In this document: piece after piece, positions 44,340 through 55,713 of the stretch
Numbering within the stretch: the first letter of the stretch is position 1
How the letters are laid out: the number at the start of each line of letters is the position of its first letter
DNA from: Bufo bufo
Lineage: Eukaryota > Chordata > Amphibia > Anura > Bufonidae
Assembly: GCF_905171765.1 (NCBI RefSeq)
Contig: NC_053390.1
Coordinates: forward strand, 592,311,793-592,375,792
Direction: 5' to 3'
Length of the DNA stretch: 64,000 bases
Notes under the pieces: model-generated
The model's input: the letters and a program-made list of their open reading frames with translations, nothing else
The model's database searches: none
What the model was told of the DNA's origin: nothing
Translations under genes and position numbers: made by a program

Positions 44340-46245
44340 ACAATTTTGAGAATGGCAAATTTGGGAATAGTTTTTCAACCCAGAAAAAAAAATAGGGCTT
44401 TTACGGTCGCTACAAATAACTTGACCAGCTAAAACAGTACAGATTTGCTTGAATAGAAATGTGAGACCTGTTTTTTTTTGCACTGTGTGACAGGTTAAGG
44501 TTTAATCTCAGAATCAGACTTCTTTCTGCACGGTAGCGTGTGTCTTAGGTTTTTCTGAATGACACTATCAGCACCTTCAATGTAAGATATCCTTTTTGGG
44601 ATAGATTTCAAGTAGGCCTCAAATACCAGAAACTAGTTATTTTGAGAATGGCAAATTTGGGACTAGTTTTTCAACCCAGAAAAAAAATAGGGCTTTTACG
44701 GTCGCTACAAATAACTTGACCAGCTAAAACAGTACAGATTTGCTTGAATAGAAATGGGAGACCTGTTTTTTTTTTGCACTGTGTGACAGGTTAAGGTTTA
44801 ATCTCAGAATCAGACTTCTATCTGCACGCTAGTGTGTGTCTTAGGTTTTTCTGAATGACACTATCAATACCTTCAATGTAAGATATTCTTTTTGGGATAG
44901 ATTTCAAGTAGGCCTCAAATACCAGAAACTAGTTATTTTGAGAATGTCAAATTTGGGAAAGGTTTTTTAACCCAGAACAAAAAGTGTGCTTTTACGGTCA
45001 CTACAAATAACTTGACCAGCTAAAACAATACAGATTTGGTTAAATAGAGATGTGAGGCCTGTTTTTTTTTGCGCTGTGTGACAGGTATAGGTTTAATCAC
45101 AGAATCAGACTTCTATCAGCACGCTAGCGTGTGTCTTAGGTTTTTCTGAATGACACTATCAGTACCTTCAATGTAGGATATTCTTTTTGGGATAGATTTC
45201 AAGTAGGCCTCAAATACCAGAAACTAGTTATTTTGAGAATGGCAAATTTGGGAATAGTTTTTCAACCCAGAAAAAAAATAGGGCTTTTACGGTCGCTACA
45301 AATAACTTGACCAGATTAAACAGTACAGATTTGCTTGAATAGAAATGGGAGACCTGTTTTTTTTTGCACTGTATGACAGGTTAAGGTTTAATCTCAGAAT
45401 CAGACTTCTATCTGCACGGTAGCGTGTGTCTTAGGTTTTTCTGAATGACACTATCAGTACCTTCAATGTAAGATATTCTTTTTGGGATAGATTTCAAGTA
45501 GGCCTCAAATACCAGAAACTAGTTATTTTGAGAATGGCAAATTTGGGAATGGTTTTTCAACCCAGAACAAAAAGTGTGCTTTTACGGTCACTACAAATAA
45601 CTTGACCAGCTAAATCAGTACAGATTTGGTTAAATAGAGATGTGAGGCCTGTTTTTTTTTGCGCTGTGTGACAGGTATAGGTTTAATCACAGAATCAGAC
45701 TTCTATCAGCACGCTAGCGTGTGTCTTAGGTTTTTCTGAATGACACTATCAGTACCTTCAATGTAAGATATTCTTTTTGGGATAGATTTCAAGTAGGCCT
45801 CAAATACCAGAAACTAGTTATTTTGAGAATGGCAAATTTGGGAATGGTTTTTCAACCCAGAACAAAAAGTGTGCTTTTACGGTCACTACAAATAACTTGA
45901 CCAGCTAAAACAGTGCAGATTTGGTTGAATAGAGATGTGAGACCTGTTTTTTTTTGCGCTGTGTGACAGGTATAGGTTTAATCACAGAATCAGACTTCTA
46001 TCTGCACGGTAGCGTGTGTCTTAGGTTTTTCTGAATGACACTATCAGCACCTTCAATGTAAGATATCCTTTTTGGGATAGATTTCAAGTAGGCCTCAAAT
46101 ACCAGAAACTAGTTATTTTGAGAATGGCAAATTTGGGAATAGTTTTTCAACCCAGAAAAAAAAGTGTGCTTTTACGGTCACTACAAATAACTTGACCAGC
46201 GAAAACAGTACAGATTTGGTTGAATAGAAATGTCAGGTCTATTTT
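44340..46245 (-). repeat. About 295-bp tandem repeats, copy 3 (6-7 units)
   Basis: TTTAATCTCAGAATCAGACT recurs near 44501, 44797 and 45092 and onwards. Two sub-variants (GGTTAAGGTTTAATCTC and GGTATAGGTTTAATCAC) are interleaved, which suggests a two-unit higher-order pattern in part of the block. Confidence 0.85.
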
Positions 46246-46284
46246 TTAGGCGCTGGGTGACAGGCTCAACTTGCCCTTGATGTA

Positions 46285-47082
46285 ATATATGGCCAAAAAA
46301 TAACCACACTGTTGATGGTTAAATGCACTTGGGTGACACAGGCTCAGCCTGCACCAGATGTAGTATATGGCCAAAAAATAATCAGACTGTTAATGGTTAA
46401 ATGCACTTGGGTGACACAGGCTCAGCATGCACCAGATGTAGTATATGGCCAAAAAATAACCAGACTGTTGATGGTTAAATGCACTTGGGTGACACAGGCT
46501 CAGCCTGCACCAGATGTAGTATATGGCCAAAAAATAATCAGACTGTTGATGGTTAAATGTACTTGGGTGACACGGGCTCAGCCTGCACCAGATGTAGTAT
46601 ATGGCCAAAAAATAATCAGACTGTTGATGGTTAAATGCACTTGGGTGACACAGGCTCAGCCTGCACCAGATGTAGTATATGGCCAAAAAATAATCAGACT
46701 GTTGATGGTTAAATGCACTTGGGTGACACAGGCTAAGCCTGCACCAGATGTAGTATATGGCCAAAAAATAATCAGACTGTTGATGGTTAAATGTACTTGG
46801 GTGACACAGGCTCAGCCTGCACCAGATGTAGTATATGGCCAAAAAATAATCAGACTGTTGATGGTTAAATGCACTTGGGTGACACAGGCTCAGCCTGCAC
46901 CAGATGTAGTATATGGCCAAAAAATAATCAGACTGTTGATGGTTAAATGCACTTGGGTGACACAGGCTCAGCCTGCAGCTGATGTAGTATATGGCCAAAA
47001 AATAACCAGACTGTTGATGGTTAAATGCACTTCGGTGACACAGGCTCAGCCTGCAGCTGATGTAGGATATAGCACAAAATAA
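46285..47082 (-). repeat. 78-bp tandem repeats, copy 3 (about 10 units)
   Basis: ATGGCCAAAAAATAATCAGA and CACTTGGGTGACACAGGCTC recur every 78 bp. Frames are open on both strands for 230-256 codons (MVKCTWVTQAQPAPDVVYGQ on plus) purely because 78 is a multiple of three. Confidence 0.88.
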
Positions 47083-47084
47083 CC

Positions 47085-47509
47085 ACACTATCGATGGTTA
47101 AATACACTTGGTGATAGCTTGTGCTGGCGCACCACAAGTCACAAAATGGCCGCCGATCACCCCAGAAAAAAAGTGATCTAAAAACGCTCTGGGCAGCCTC
47201 AAAAAAGTGAGCAAGTCAATAATAGCACTTCAATGATCCACAGCTGCAGATCGATCACAGAATGAAGTCTTTTGGAGGAGTTAATCTGCCTAATCTCGCC
47301 CTAACGTCGCAGCTGCAACCTCTCCCTACACTGATCATAGCAGAGTGAGGTGCGGCGCTACGTGACTCCAGCTTAAATAGAGGCTGGGTCACATGCTGCA
47401 CTGGCCAATCACAGCCATGCCAATAGTAGGCATGGCTGTGATGGCCTCTTGGGCCAAGTAGTATGACGCTTGTTGATTGGCTGCTTTGCAGCCTTTCAAA
47501 AAGCGCCAA
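47085..47509 (-). promoter_or_regulatory. Putative hAT promoter region, copy 3
   Basis: Reverse-complement counterpart of 17516-17900: CCAAT-type words (about 47405 and 47475) and CTATTTAAGC (minus strand, 47371-47380) in place of the TATATAA of copy 2. The loss of the better TATA word may weaken this copy (inference). Confidence 0.4.
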
Positions 47510-47624
47510 GAAAGCGCCGAATACCGAACCCGAACACAGACTTTTACGAAAATGTTCGGGTTCGGGTCCGTGTCACGGACACCCCAAAATTCGGTACGAA
47601 CCCGAACTATACAGGAGTCAGGAG

Positions 47625-48138
47625 TCATTATGTGAGAAAGAGGCCTTGTCTGTTTGGGAAAAAGGGAACACCATGGCGCAACAGAGAGTGTGGGAGATGC
47701 GTTGCCTATGTCAATATCGACAGAACAACTATATTCTGGAATTTCACACATGAGAAGGAATATAAAATAACGTTCCAAATAACATGCACGACAATAGGCG
47801 TGGTCTACTGGGCCATATGCCCATGTGAGCTGATATATGTGGGCATGACATCCAGACAATTTAAGAGAAGAATTAGAGAGCATGTTCTCTCCATTGAGGC
47901 AGCGAAGGATGTTGATGATCTGACCCAACTCCAGACCCTGGCAAGACATTTGAGAGAAAAACATAACTGTGAGGGATCTCTCCTTCGATTTAGAGGCATA
48001 GATCAAGTCATTATTTCCCCTAGAGGTGGAAATTGGAGAAAAATACTTGGTCAGAAAGAAACTAAGTGGATTTGTATATTGGACACCATTACAATGAAGG
48101 TTCTGAATGAGGGTGATTCTTTTGCCCCTTTTTTGTGA
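47625..48138 (+). pseudogene. PLE-B GIY-YIG endonuclease, C-terminal coding part
   Basis: Continues the PLE-B frame from 39802: HYVRKRP, a zinc-binding ECGRC, then ITCTTIGVVYWAICPCELIY ending in YVGMTS and R...REH, the GIY-YIG core with catalytic Tyr and Arg, then ETKWICILDTITMKVLNEG and stop. This endonuclease piece is intact. It is readable as one open frame from 47470 because the hAT 5' end happens to be open in the same frame, giving an accidental hAT-PLE fusion of 222 codons. Without RT it cannot act as a PLE. Confidence 0.8.
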
Positions 48139-48700
48139 AATGATAGTAGACATTTTTTTCTGCCTTGGCCTGGCGTTGATCCTTCGACCCTGATCTCCAC
48201 CTGACACGTAACATCATGTTTTTAACAGGTATTGATTTAATTAAGTAATTAGGTTATTGTCTGTGTGAGCCAAGGCTGGTGATGCAGGGATCTAGGCGGA
48301 TTTCTCAGATGCGCTTGGAGGAGCGACAAATCTTGGGGATGTGATGGATGAGGCCCTAATCACATGAGAGAAAATAATGGAAATGAGGGACACTATATAG
48401 TTCATAGTTATAAAAAGTCTTATGTATAGAGATATAATTGTATATTAGATTAGAGGCTTATTGTACTATAGTAGTATACGTTTGTATATGTTTTGCGCCA
48501 TGTGCGACTAGTTTTATAACAAAATCGCAAACAGGGGAGAACAGCCTCTTTTTGGTGTCAACATTTTTTTTAATTTTTTTAATTACACCACTGCATGTCA
48601 CTTTTTCACTATGCACTTTCTTATTTTGGCACTATTTTATCACGTTCCTTTTCCCCCTTTTTTTTAAATTTTTGTTGGGCACTGTCACCTACTTATGTGT
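48139..48700 (+). other. PLE-B 3' noncoding region, duplication unit 1
   Basis: Matches 55714-56272 nearly base for base. It ends at ACTTATGTGT, where hAT sequence (CACACATTTAGG) begins abruptly; the homologous place in unit 2 continues into AGGATATTATGAG. No gene in it. Confidence 0.8.
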
Positions 48701-48853
48701 CACACATTTAGGCCCCGGCACCCAGACAGAGGAGAGGTTCATTCAACTTTGGGTTGCCCCGCAATATAATGGTAAAATGAAATTAAAAATAGTATTGAAT
48801 GAGGAAGTGCCCTGGAGTAGAATAATATATTGTTAAGGGGAGGTAGTTAATAT

Positions 48854-51800
48854 CTAATCTGCACAAGGGATGGACAGGTCCTGTGGGATCCATGCCTGGT
48901 TCATTTTTATGAACGTCAGCTTGTCCACATTGGCTGTAGACAGGCGGCTGCATTTGTCTGTAATGACGCCCCCCGCCGTGCTGAATACACGTTCAGACAA
49001 AACGCTGGCCGCCGGGCAGGCCAGCACCTCCAAGGCATAAAAGGCTAGCTCTGGCCACGTGGACAATTTGGAGACCCAGAAGTTGAATGGGGCTGAACCA
49101 TCAGTCAGTACGTGGAGGGGTGTGCACAGGTACTGTTCCACCATGTTAGTGAAATGTTGACTCCTGCTAACACGTTCCGTATCAGGTGGTGGTGCACTTA
49201 GCTGTGGCGTGTTGACAAAACTTTTCCACATCTCTGCCATGCTAACCCTGCCTTCAGAGGAGCTGGGTGTGACACAGCTGCGTTGGCGACCTCTTGCTCC
49301 TCCTCTGCCTTCGCCTTCCACTGGTTCCCCTGTGACATTTGGGAATGCTCTCAGTAGCACGTCTACCAACGTGCGCTTGTACTCGCGCATCTTCCTATCA
49401 CGCTCCAGTGTAGGAAGTAAGGTGGGCACATTGTCTTTGTACCGGGTATCCAGCAGGGTGGCAACCCAGTAGTCCGCACACGTTAAAATGTGGGCAACTC
49501 TGCTGTCGTTGCGCAGGCACTGCAGCATGTAGTCGCTCATGTGTGCCAGGCTGCCCAGAGTTAAGGACAAACTGTCCTCTGTGGGAGGCGTATCGTCATC
49601 GTCCTGTGTTTCCTCCCAGCCACGCACCAGTGATGGGCCCGAGCTGCTTTGGGTGCCACCCCGCTGTGAACATGCTTCATCCTCATCCTCCTCCACCTCC
49701 TCCTCATCCTCGTCCTCCTCGTCCTCCAGTAGTGGGCCCTGTCTGGCCACATTTGTACCTGGCCTCTGGTGTTGAAAAAAACCTCCCTCTGAGTCACTTC
49801 GAAGAGACTGGCCTGAAAGTGCTAAAAATGACCCCTCTTCCTCCTCTTCCTCCTGGGCCACCTCCTCTTCCATCATCGCCCTAAGTGTATTCTCAAGGAG
49901 ACATAGAAGTGGTATTGTAACGCTGATAACGGCGTCATCGCAACTGGCCATGTTGGTGGAGTACTCGAAACAGCGCAACAGGGCACACAGGTCTCGCATG
50001 GAGGCCCAGTCATTGGTGGTGAAGTGTGTCTGATCCGCAGTGCGACTGACCCGTGCGTGCTGCAGCTGAAACTCCACTATGGCCTTCTGCTGCTCGCACA
50101 GTCTGTCCAGCATATGCAAGGTGGAGTTCCACCTGGTGGGTACGTCGCATATGAGGCAGTGAGCGGGAAGGCCAAAGTTACGCTGTAGCGCAGACAGGCG
50201 AACAGCGGCAGGGTGTGAACGCCGGAAGCGCGAACAGATGGCCTGCACTTTATGCAGCAGCTTTGACATGTCGGGGTAGTTGCGAATGAACTTCTGCACC
50301 ACCAAATTCAGCACATGCGCCAGGCAAGGGATGTGCGTCAAACCGGCTAGTCCCAGAGCTGCAACGAGATTTCGCCCATTATCGCACACCACCAGGCCGG
50401 GCTTGAGGCTCACCGGCAGCAACCACTCGTCGGTCTGTTGTTCTATACCCCCCCACAACTCCTGTGCGGTGTGGGGCCTGTCCCCCAAACATATGAGTTT
50501 CAGAACGGCCTGCTGACGTTTACCCCGGGCTGTGCTGAAGTTGGTGGTGAAGGTGTGTGGCTGACTGGATGAGCAGGTGGAAGAAGAGGAGAAGGAAGCT
50601 AAGTAGGAGGAGGAGGAGACAGGAGGCAAAGAATGTTGCCCTGCGATCCTTGGCGGCGGAAGGACGTGCGCCAAACAGCTCTCCGCCTGGGGCCCAGCCG
50701 CCACTACATTTACCCAGTGTGCAGTTAGGGAGATATAGCGTCCCTGGCCGTGCTTACTGGTCCACGTATCTGTGGTTAGGTGGACCTTGCCACAGATGGC
50801 GTTGCGCAGTGCACACTTGATTTTATCGGACACTTGTTTGTGCAGGGAAGGCACGGCTCTCTTGGAGAAGTAGTGGCGGCTGGGAACAACATACTGTGGG
50901 ACAGCAAGCGACATGAGCTGTTTGAAGCTGTGTGTGTCCACCAGCCTAAATGACAGCATTTCATAGGCCAGTAGTTTAGAAATGCTGGCATTCAGGGCCA
51001 GGGATCGAGGGTGGCTAGGTGGGAATTTACGCTTTCTCTCAAATGTTTGTGAGATGGAGAGCTGAACGCTGCCGTGTGACATGGTTGAGATGCTTGGTGA
51101 CGCAGGTGGTGGTGTTGGTGGTGCATCCCATGTTTGCTGGGCGGCAGGTGCCAACGTTCCTCCAGAGGCAGAGGAAGAGGCCGAGGCGGCGGCAGCAGAA
51201 GAGGCCGAGGCGGCGGCAGCAGCAGAAGAGGCAGCAGGGGGAGCCTGAGTGACTTCCTTGTTTTTAAGGTGTTTACTCCACTGCAGTTCATGCTTTGCAT
51301 GCAGGTGCCTGGTCATGCAGGTTGTGCTAAGGTTCAGAACGTTAATGCCTCGCTTCAGGCTCTGATGGCACAGCGTGCAAACCACTCGGGTCTTGTCGTC
51401 AGCACATTGTTTGAAGAAGTGCCATGCCAGGGAACTCCTTGAAGCTGCCTTTGGGGTGCTCGGTCCCAGATGGCGGCGGTCAGTAGCAGGCGGAGTCTCT
51501 TGGCGGCGGGTGTTCTGATTTTGCCCACTGCTCCCTCTTTTGCTACGCTGTTGGCTCGGTCTCACCACTGCCTCTTCCTCCGAACTCTGAAAGTCAGTGG
51601 CACGACCTTCATTCCATGTGGGGTCTAGGACCTCATCGTCCCCTGCATCGTCTTCCACCCAGTCTTGACCCCTGACCTCCTGTTCAGTCTGCACACTGCA
51701 GAAAGACGCAGCAGTTGGCACGTGTGTTTCGTCATCATCAGAGACGTGCTGAGGTGGTATTCCCATGTCCTCATCATCAGGAAACATAAGTGGTTGTGCG

Positions 51801-52243
51801 TTGGTGAAGAGCTAGGTGGATGCCCTTGGGAAACCCTGGCAGCAGAGTCTTCAAACAGCATAAGAGACTGCTGCATAACTTGAGGCTCAGACAGTTTCCC
51901 TGATATGCATGGGGGTGATGCGACAGACTGATGGGCTTGGTTTTCATGCGCCATCTGTGCGCTTTCTGCAGAAGACTGGGTGGGAGATAATGTGAACGTG
52001 CTGGATGCACTGTCGGCCACCCAATTGACTAATGCCTGTACCTACTCAGGCCTTACCATCCTTAGAACGGCATTGGGCCCCACCAAATATGGCTGTAAAT
52101 TCTGTCGGCTACTGGGAGGTAGTTGGTACACTAGGACAAGTGGCTGTGGCAGAATGCTCACGTCCTCTCCCAGCACCAGAGGGTCCACTAACACCACCAC
52201 GACCATGTCCACGTCCGCGTCCCTTATTAGATGTTTTCCTCAT
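48854..52243 (-). pseudogene. hAT transposase, BED-finger type, copy 4 (longest open frame)
   Basis: A 977-codon frame (48854-51787) without stops. Positions counted from its first Met: acidic region 1-75, BED zinc finger with C137/C140 and H161/H166, A/S-rich linker 185-215, first catalytic Asp D340 in TTDTWTS, second Asp D469 in LVVCDN, acidic tract in the last third, and the hAT dimerisation region (ACPAASVLSERVFSTAG) in the last 60 residues. The only obvious lesion is a ~26-bp deletion near 51800 that separates this frame from the N-terminal leader starting at 52243. BED finger and catalytic core are intact, so the truncated frame could still bind DNA (inference). Confidence 0.9.
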
Positions 52244-52259
52244 TGTTCCCGTTCACCAC

Positions 52260-54455
52260 AATTTTGAGAATGGCAAATTTGGGAATAGTTTTTCAACCCA
52301 GAAAAAAAAGAGGGCTTTTTACGGTCGCTACAAATAACTTGACCAGCTAAAACAGTACAGATTTGCTTGAATAGAAATGTGAGACCTGTTTTTTTTTGCA
52401 CTGTGTGACAGGTTAAGGTTTAATCTCAGAATCAGACTTCTATCTGCACGGTAGCGTGTGTCTTAGGTTTTTCTGAATGACACTATCAGTACCTTCAATG
52501 TAAGATATCCTTTTTGGGATAGATTTCAAGTAGGCCTCAAATACCAGAAACTAGTTATTTTGAGAATGGCAAATTTGGGAATAGTTTTTCAACCCAGAAA
52601 AAAAATAGGGCTTTTACGGTCGCTACAAATAACTTGACCAGCTAAAACAGTACAGATTTGCTTGAATAGAAATGGGAGACCTTTTTTTTTTGCACTGTGT
52701 GACAGGTTAAGGTTTAATCTCAGAATCAGACTTCTATCTGCACGCTAGCGTGTGTCTTAGGTTTTTCTGAATGACACTATCAGTACCTTTAATGTAAGAT
52801 ATTCTTTTTGGGATAGATTTCAAGTAGGCCTCAAATACCAGAAACTAGTTATTTTGAGAATGGCAAATTTGGGAATGGTTTTTTAACCCAGAACAAAAAG
52901 TGTGCTTTTACGGTCACTACAAATAACTTGACCAGCTAAAACAATACAGATTTGGTTAAATAGAGATGTGAGGCCTGTTTTTTTTTGCGCTGTGTGACAG
53001 GTATAGGTTTAATCACAGAATCAGACTTCTATCAGCACGCTAGCGTGTATCTTAGGTTTTTCTGAATGACACTATCAGTACCTTCAATGTAAGATATTCT
53101 TTTTGGGATAGATTTCAAGTAGGCCTCAAATACCAGAAACTAGTTATTTTGAGAATGGCAAATTTGGGAATAGTTTTTCAACCCAGAAAAAAAATAGGGC
53201 TTTTACGGTCGCTACAAATAACTTGACCAGATTAAACAGTACAGATTTGCTTGAATAGAAATGTGAGACCTGTTTTTTTTTGCACTGTGTGACAGGTTAA
53301 GGTTTAATCTCAGATTCAGACTTCTATCTGCACGGTAGCGTGTGTCTTAGGTTTTTCTGAATGACACTATCAGTACCTTCAATGTAAGATATCCTTTTTG
53401 GGATAGATTTCAAGTAGGCCTCAAATACCAGAAACTAGTTATTTTGAGAATGGCAAATTTGGGAATAGTTTTTCAACCCAGAAAAAAAATAGGGCTTTTA
53501 CGGTCGCTACAAATAACTTGACCAGATTAAACAGTACAGATTTGCTTGAATAGAAATGGGAGACCTGTTTTTTTTTTGCACTGTGTGACAGGTTAAGGTT
53601 TAATCTCAGAATCAGACTTCTATCTGCACGGTAGCGTGTGTCTTAGGTTTTTCTGAATGACACTATCAGTACCTTCAATGTAAGATATTCTTTTTGGGAT
53701 AGATTTCAAGTAGGCCTTAAATACCAGAAACTAGTTATTTTGAGAATGGCAAATTTGGGAATGGTTTTTTAACCCAGAACAAAAAGTGTGCTTTTACGGT
53801 CACTACAAATAACTTGATCAGCTAAATCAGTACAGATTTGGTTAAATAGAGATGTGAGGCCTGTTTTTTTTTGCGCTGTGTGACAGGTATAGGTTTAATC
53901 ACAGAATCAGACTTCTATCAGCACGCTAGCGTGTGTCTTAGGTTTTTCTGAATGACATTATCAGTACCTTCAATGTAAGATATTCTTTTTGGGATAGATT
54001 TCAAGTAGGCCTCAAATACCAGAAACTAGTTATTTTGAGAATGACAAATTTGGGAATGGTTTTTCAACCCAGAACAAAAAGTGTGCTTTTACGGTCACTA
54101 CAAATAACTTGACCAGCTAAAACAGTGCAGATTTGGTTGAATAGAGATGTGAGACCTGTTTTTTTTTGCGCTGTGTGACAGGTATAGGTTTAATCACAGA
54201 ATCAGACTTCTATCTGCACGCTAGCGTGTGTCTTAGGTTTTTCTGAATGACACTATCAGCACCTTCAATGTAAGATATCCTTTTTGGGATAGATTTCAAG
54301 TAGGCCTCAAATACCAGAAACTAGTTATTTTGAGAATGGCAAATTTGTGAATAGTTTTTCAACCCAGAAAAAAAAGTGTGCTTTTACGGTCACTACAAAT
54401 AACTTGACCAGCTAAAACAGTACAGATTTGGTTGAATAGAAATGTCAGGTCTATT
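52260..54455 (-). repeat. About 295-bp tandem repeats, copy 4 (7-8 units)
   Basis: Same units as 44340-46245 but about one more, so the array changed length after the duplication. Landmark TTTTTGGGATAGATTTCAAG recurs throughout. Confidence 0.85.
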
Positions 54456-54499
54456 TTTTAGGCGCTGGGTGACAGGCTCAACTTGCCCTTGATGTAATA

Positions 54500-54982
54500 T
54501 ATGGCCAAAAAATAACCACACTGTTGATGGTTAAATGCACTTGGGTGACACAGGCTCAGCCTGCACCAGATGTAGTATATGGCCAAAAAATAATCAGACT
54601 GTTGATGGTTAAATGCACTTGGGTGACACAGGCTCAGCCTGCACCAGATGTAGTATATGGCCAAAAAATAATCAGACTGTTGATGGTTAAATGCACTTGG
54701 GTGACACAGGCTCAGCCTGCACCAGATGTAGTATATGGCCAAAAAATAATCAGACTGTTGATGGTTAAATGTACTTGGGTGACACAGGCTCAGCCTGCAC
54801 CAGATGTAGTATATGGCCAAAAAATAATCAGACTGTTGATGGTTAAATGCACTTGGGTGACACAGGCTCAGCCTGCAGCTGATGTAGTATATGGCCAAAA
54901 AATAACCAGACTGTTGATGGTTAAATGCACTTCGGTGACACAGGCTCAGCCTGCAGCTGATGTAGGATATAGCACAAAATAA
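54500..54982 (-). repeat. 78-bp tandem repeats, copy 4 (about 6 units)
   Basis: Same unit as copy 3, four units (312 bp) fewer. The flanking edge units agree between the copies, so the loss was internal. Confidence 0.88.
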
Positions 54983-54989
54983 CCACACT

Positions 54990-55517
54990 ATCGATGGTTA
55001 AATACACTTGGTGATAGCTTGTGCTGGCGCACCACAAGTCACAAAATGGCCGCCGATCACCCCAGAAAAAAAGTGATTTAAAAACGCTCTGGGCAGCCTC
55101 AAAAAAGTGAGCAAGTCAATAATAGCACTTCAATGATCCACAGCTGCAGATCGATCACAGAATGAAGTCTTTTGGAGGAGTTAATCTGCCTAATCTCGCC
55201 CTAACGTCGCAGCTGCAACCTCTCCCTACACTGATCATAGCAGAGTGAGGTGCGGCGCTACGTGACTCCAGCTTAAATAGAGGCTGGGTCACATGCTGCA
55301 CTGGCCAATCACAGCCATGCCAATAGTAGGCATGGCTGTGATGGCCTCTTGGGCCAAGTAGTATGACGCTTGTTGATTGGCTGCTTTGCAGCCTTTCAAA
55401 AAGCGCCAAGAAAGCGCCGAATACCGAACCCGAACACAGACTTTTACGAAAATGTTCGGGTTCGGGTCCGTGTCACGGACACCCCAAAATTCGGTACGAA
55501 CCCGAGATATACAGTTC
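54990..55517 (-). promoter_or_regulatory. hAT promoter region and truncated 5' end, copy 4
   Basis: Counterpart of 47085-47616. It ends ...ATATACAGTTC, keeping a few terminal bases that copy 3 has lost, and then joins PLE-B at AAGACATTTG (the equivalent of 47943). About 330 bp of hAT end plus PLE-B coding are deleted at this joint. Confidence 0.6.
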
Positions 55518-55713
55518 AAGACATTTGAGAGAAAAACATAACTGTGAGGGATCTCTCCTTCGATTTAGAGGCATAGATCAAGTCATTATTTCCCCTAGAG
55601 GTGGAAATTGGAGAAAAATACTTGGTCAGAAAGAAACTAAGTGGATTTGTATATTGGACACCATTACAATGAAGGTTCTGAATGAGGGTGATTCTTTTGC
55701 CCCTTTTTTGTGA
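55518..55713 (+). pseudogene. PLE-B endonuclease C-terminal fragment (duplicated)
   Basis: RHLREKHNCEGSLLRFRGID to the same stop as the first unit. The GIY-YIG core is deleted. Reading is open back into the hAT end from 55363, again by chance. Confidence 0.8.

Larger units (their letters stand above)
39811..47616 (-). mobile_element. hAT element copy 3 (7.8 kb)
   Basis: Inserted in PLE-B with an 8-bp duplication. In element order from the right: 5' subterminal region (47510-47616) lacking the last ~20 bp of the terminus seen in copy 2, promoter region, ten 78-bp repeats, six to seven 295-bp repeats, transposase, fewer than five 141-bp units, and an intact 3' terminus at 39811. The 5' end reads ...ACTATACAGGA and then the target duplication, so terminal loss happened without disturbing the duplication. 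Confidence 0.9.
48701..55517 (-). mobile_element. hAT element copy 4 (created by tandem duplication; 3' end missing)
   Basis: Begins inside the last 141-bp unit, with no array and no 3' terminus. It holds transposase, 295-bp and 78-bp repeats, promoter region, and a 5' end cut at 55517. It has no target duplication because it arose with the flanking PLE-B sequence as part of an 8-kb duplicated unit, not by transposition. Confidence 0.88.

Noticed and set aside
46312..47088. 256-codon plus-strand and 232-codon minus-strand frames
   Set aside because: Both come from the 78-bp (26-codon) repeat. Simultaneously open on both strands, unit number varies between copies.
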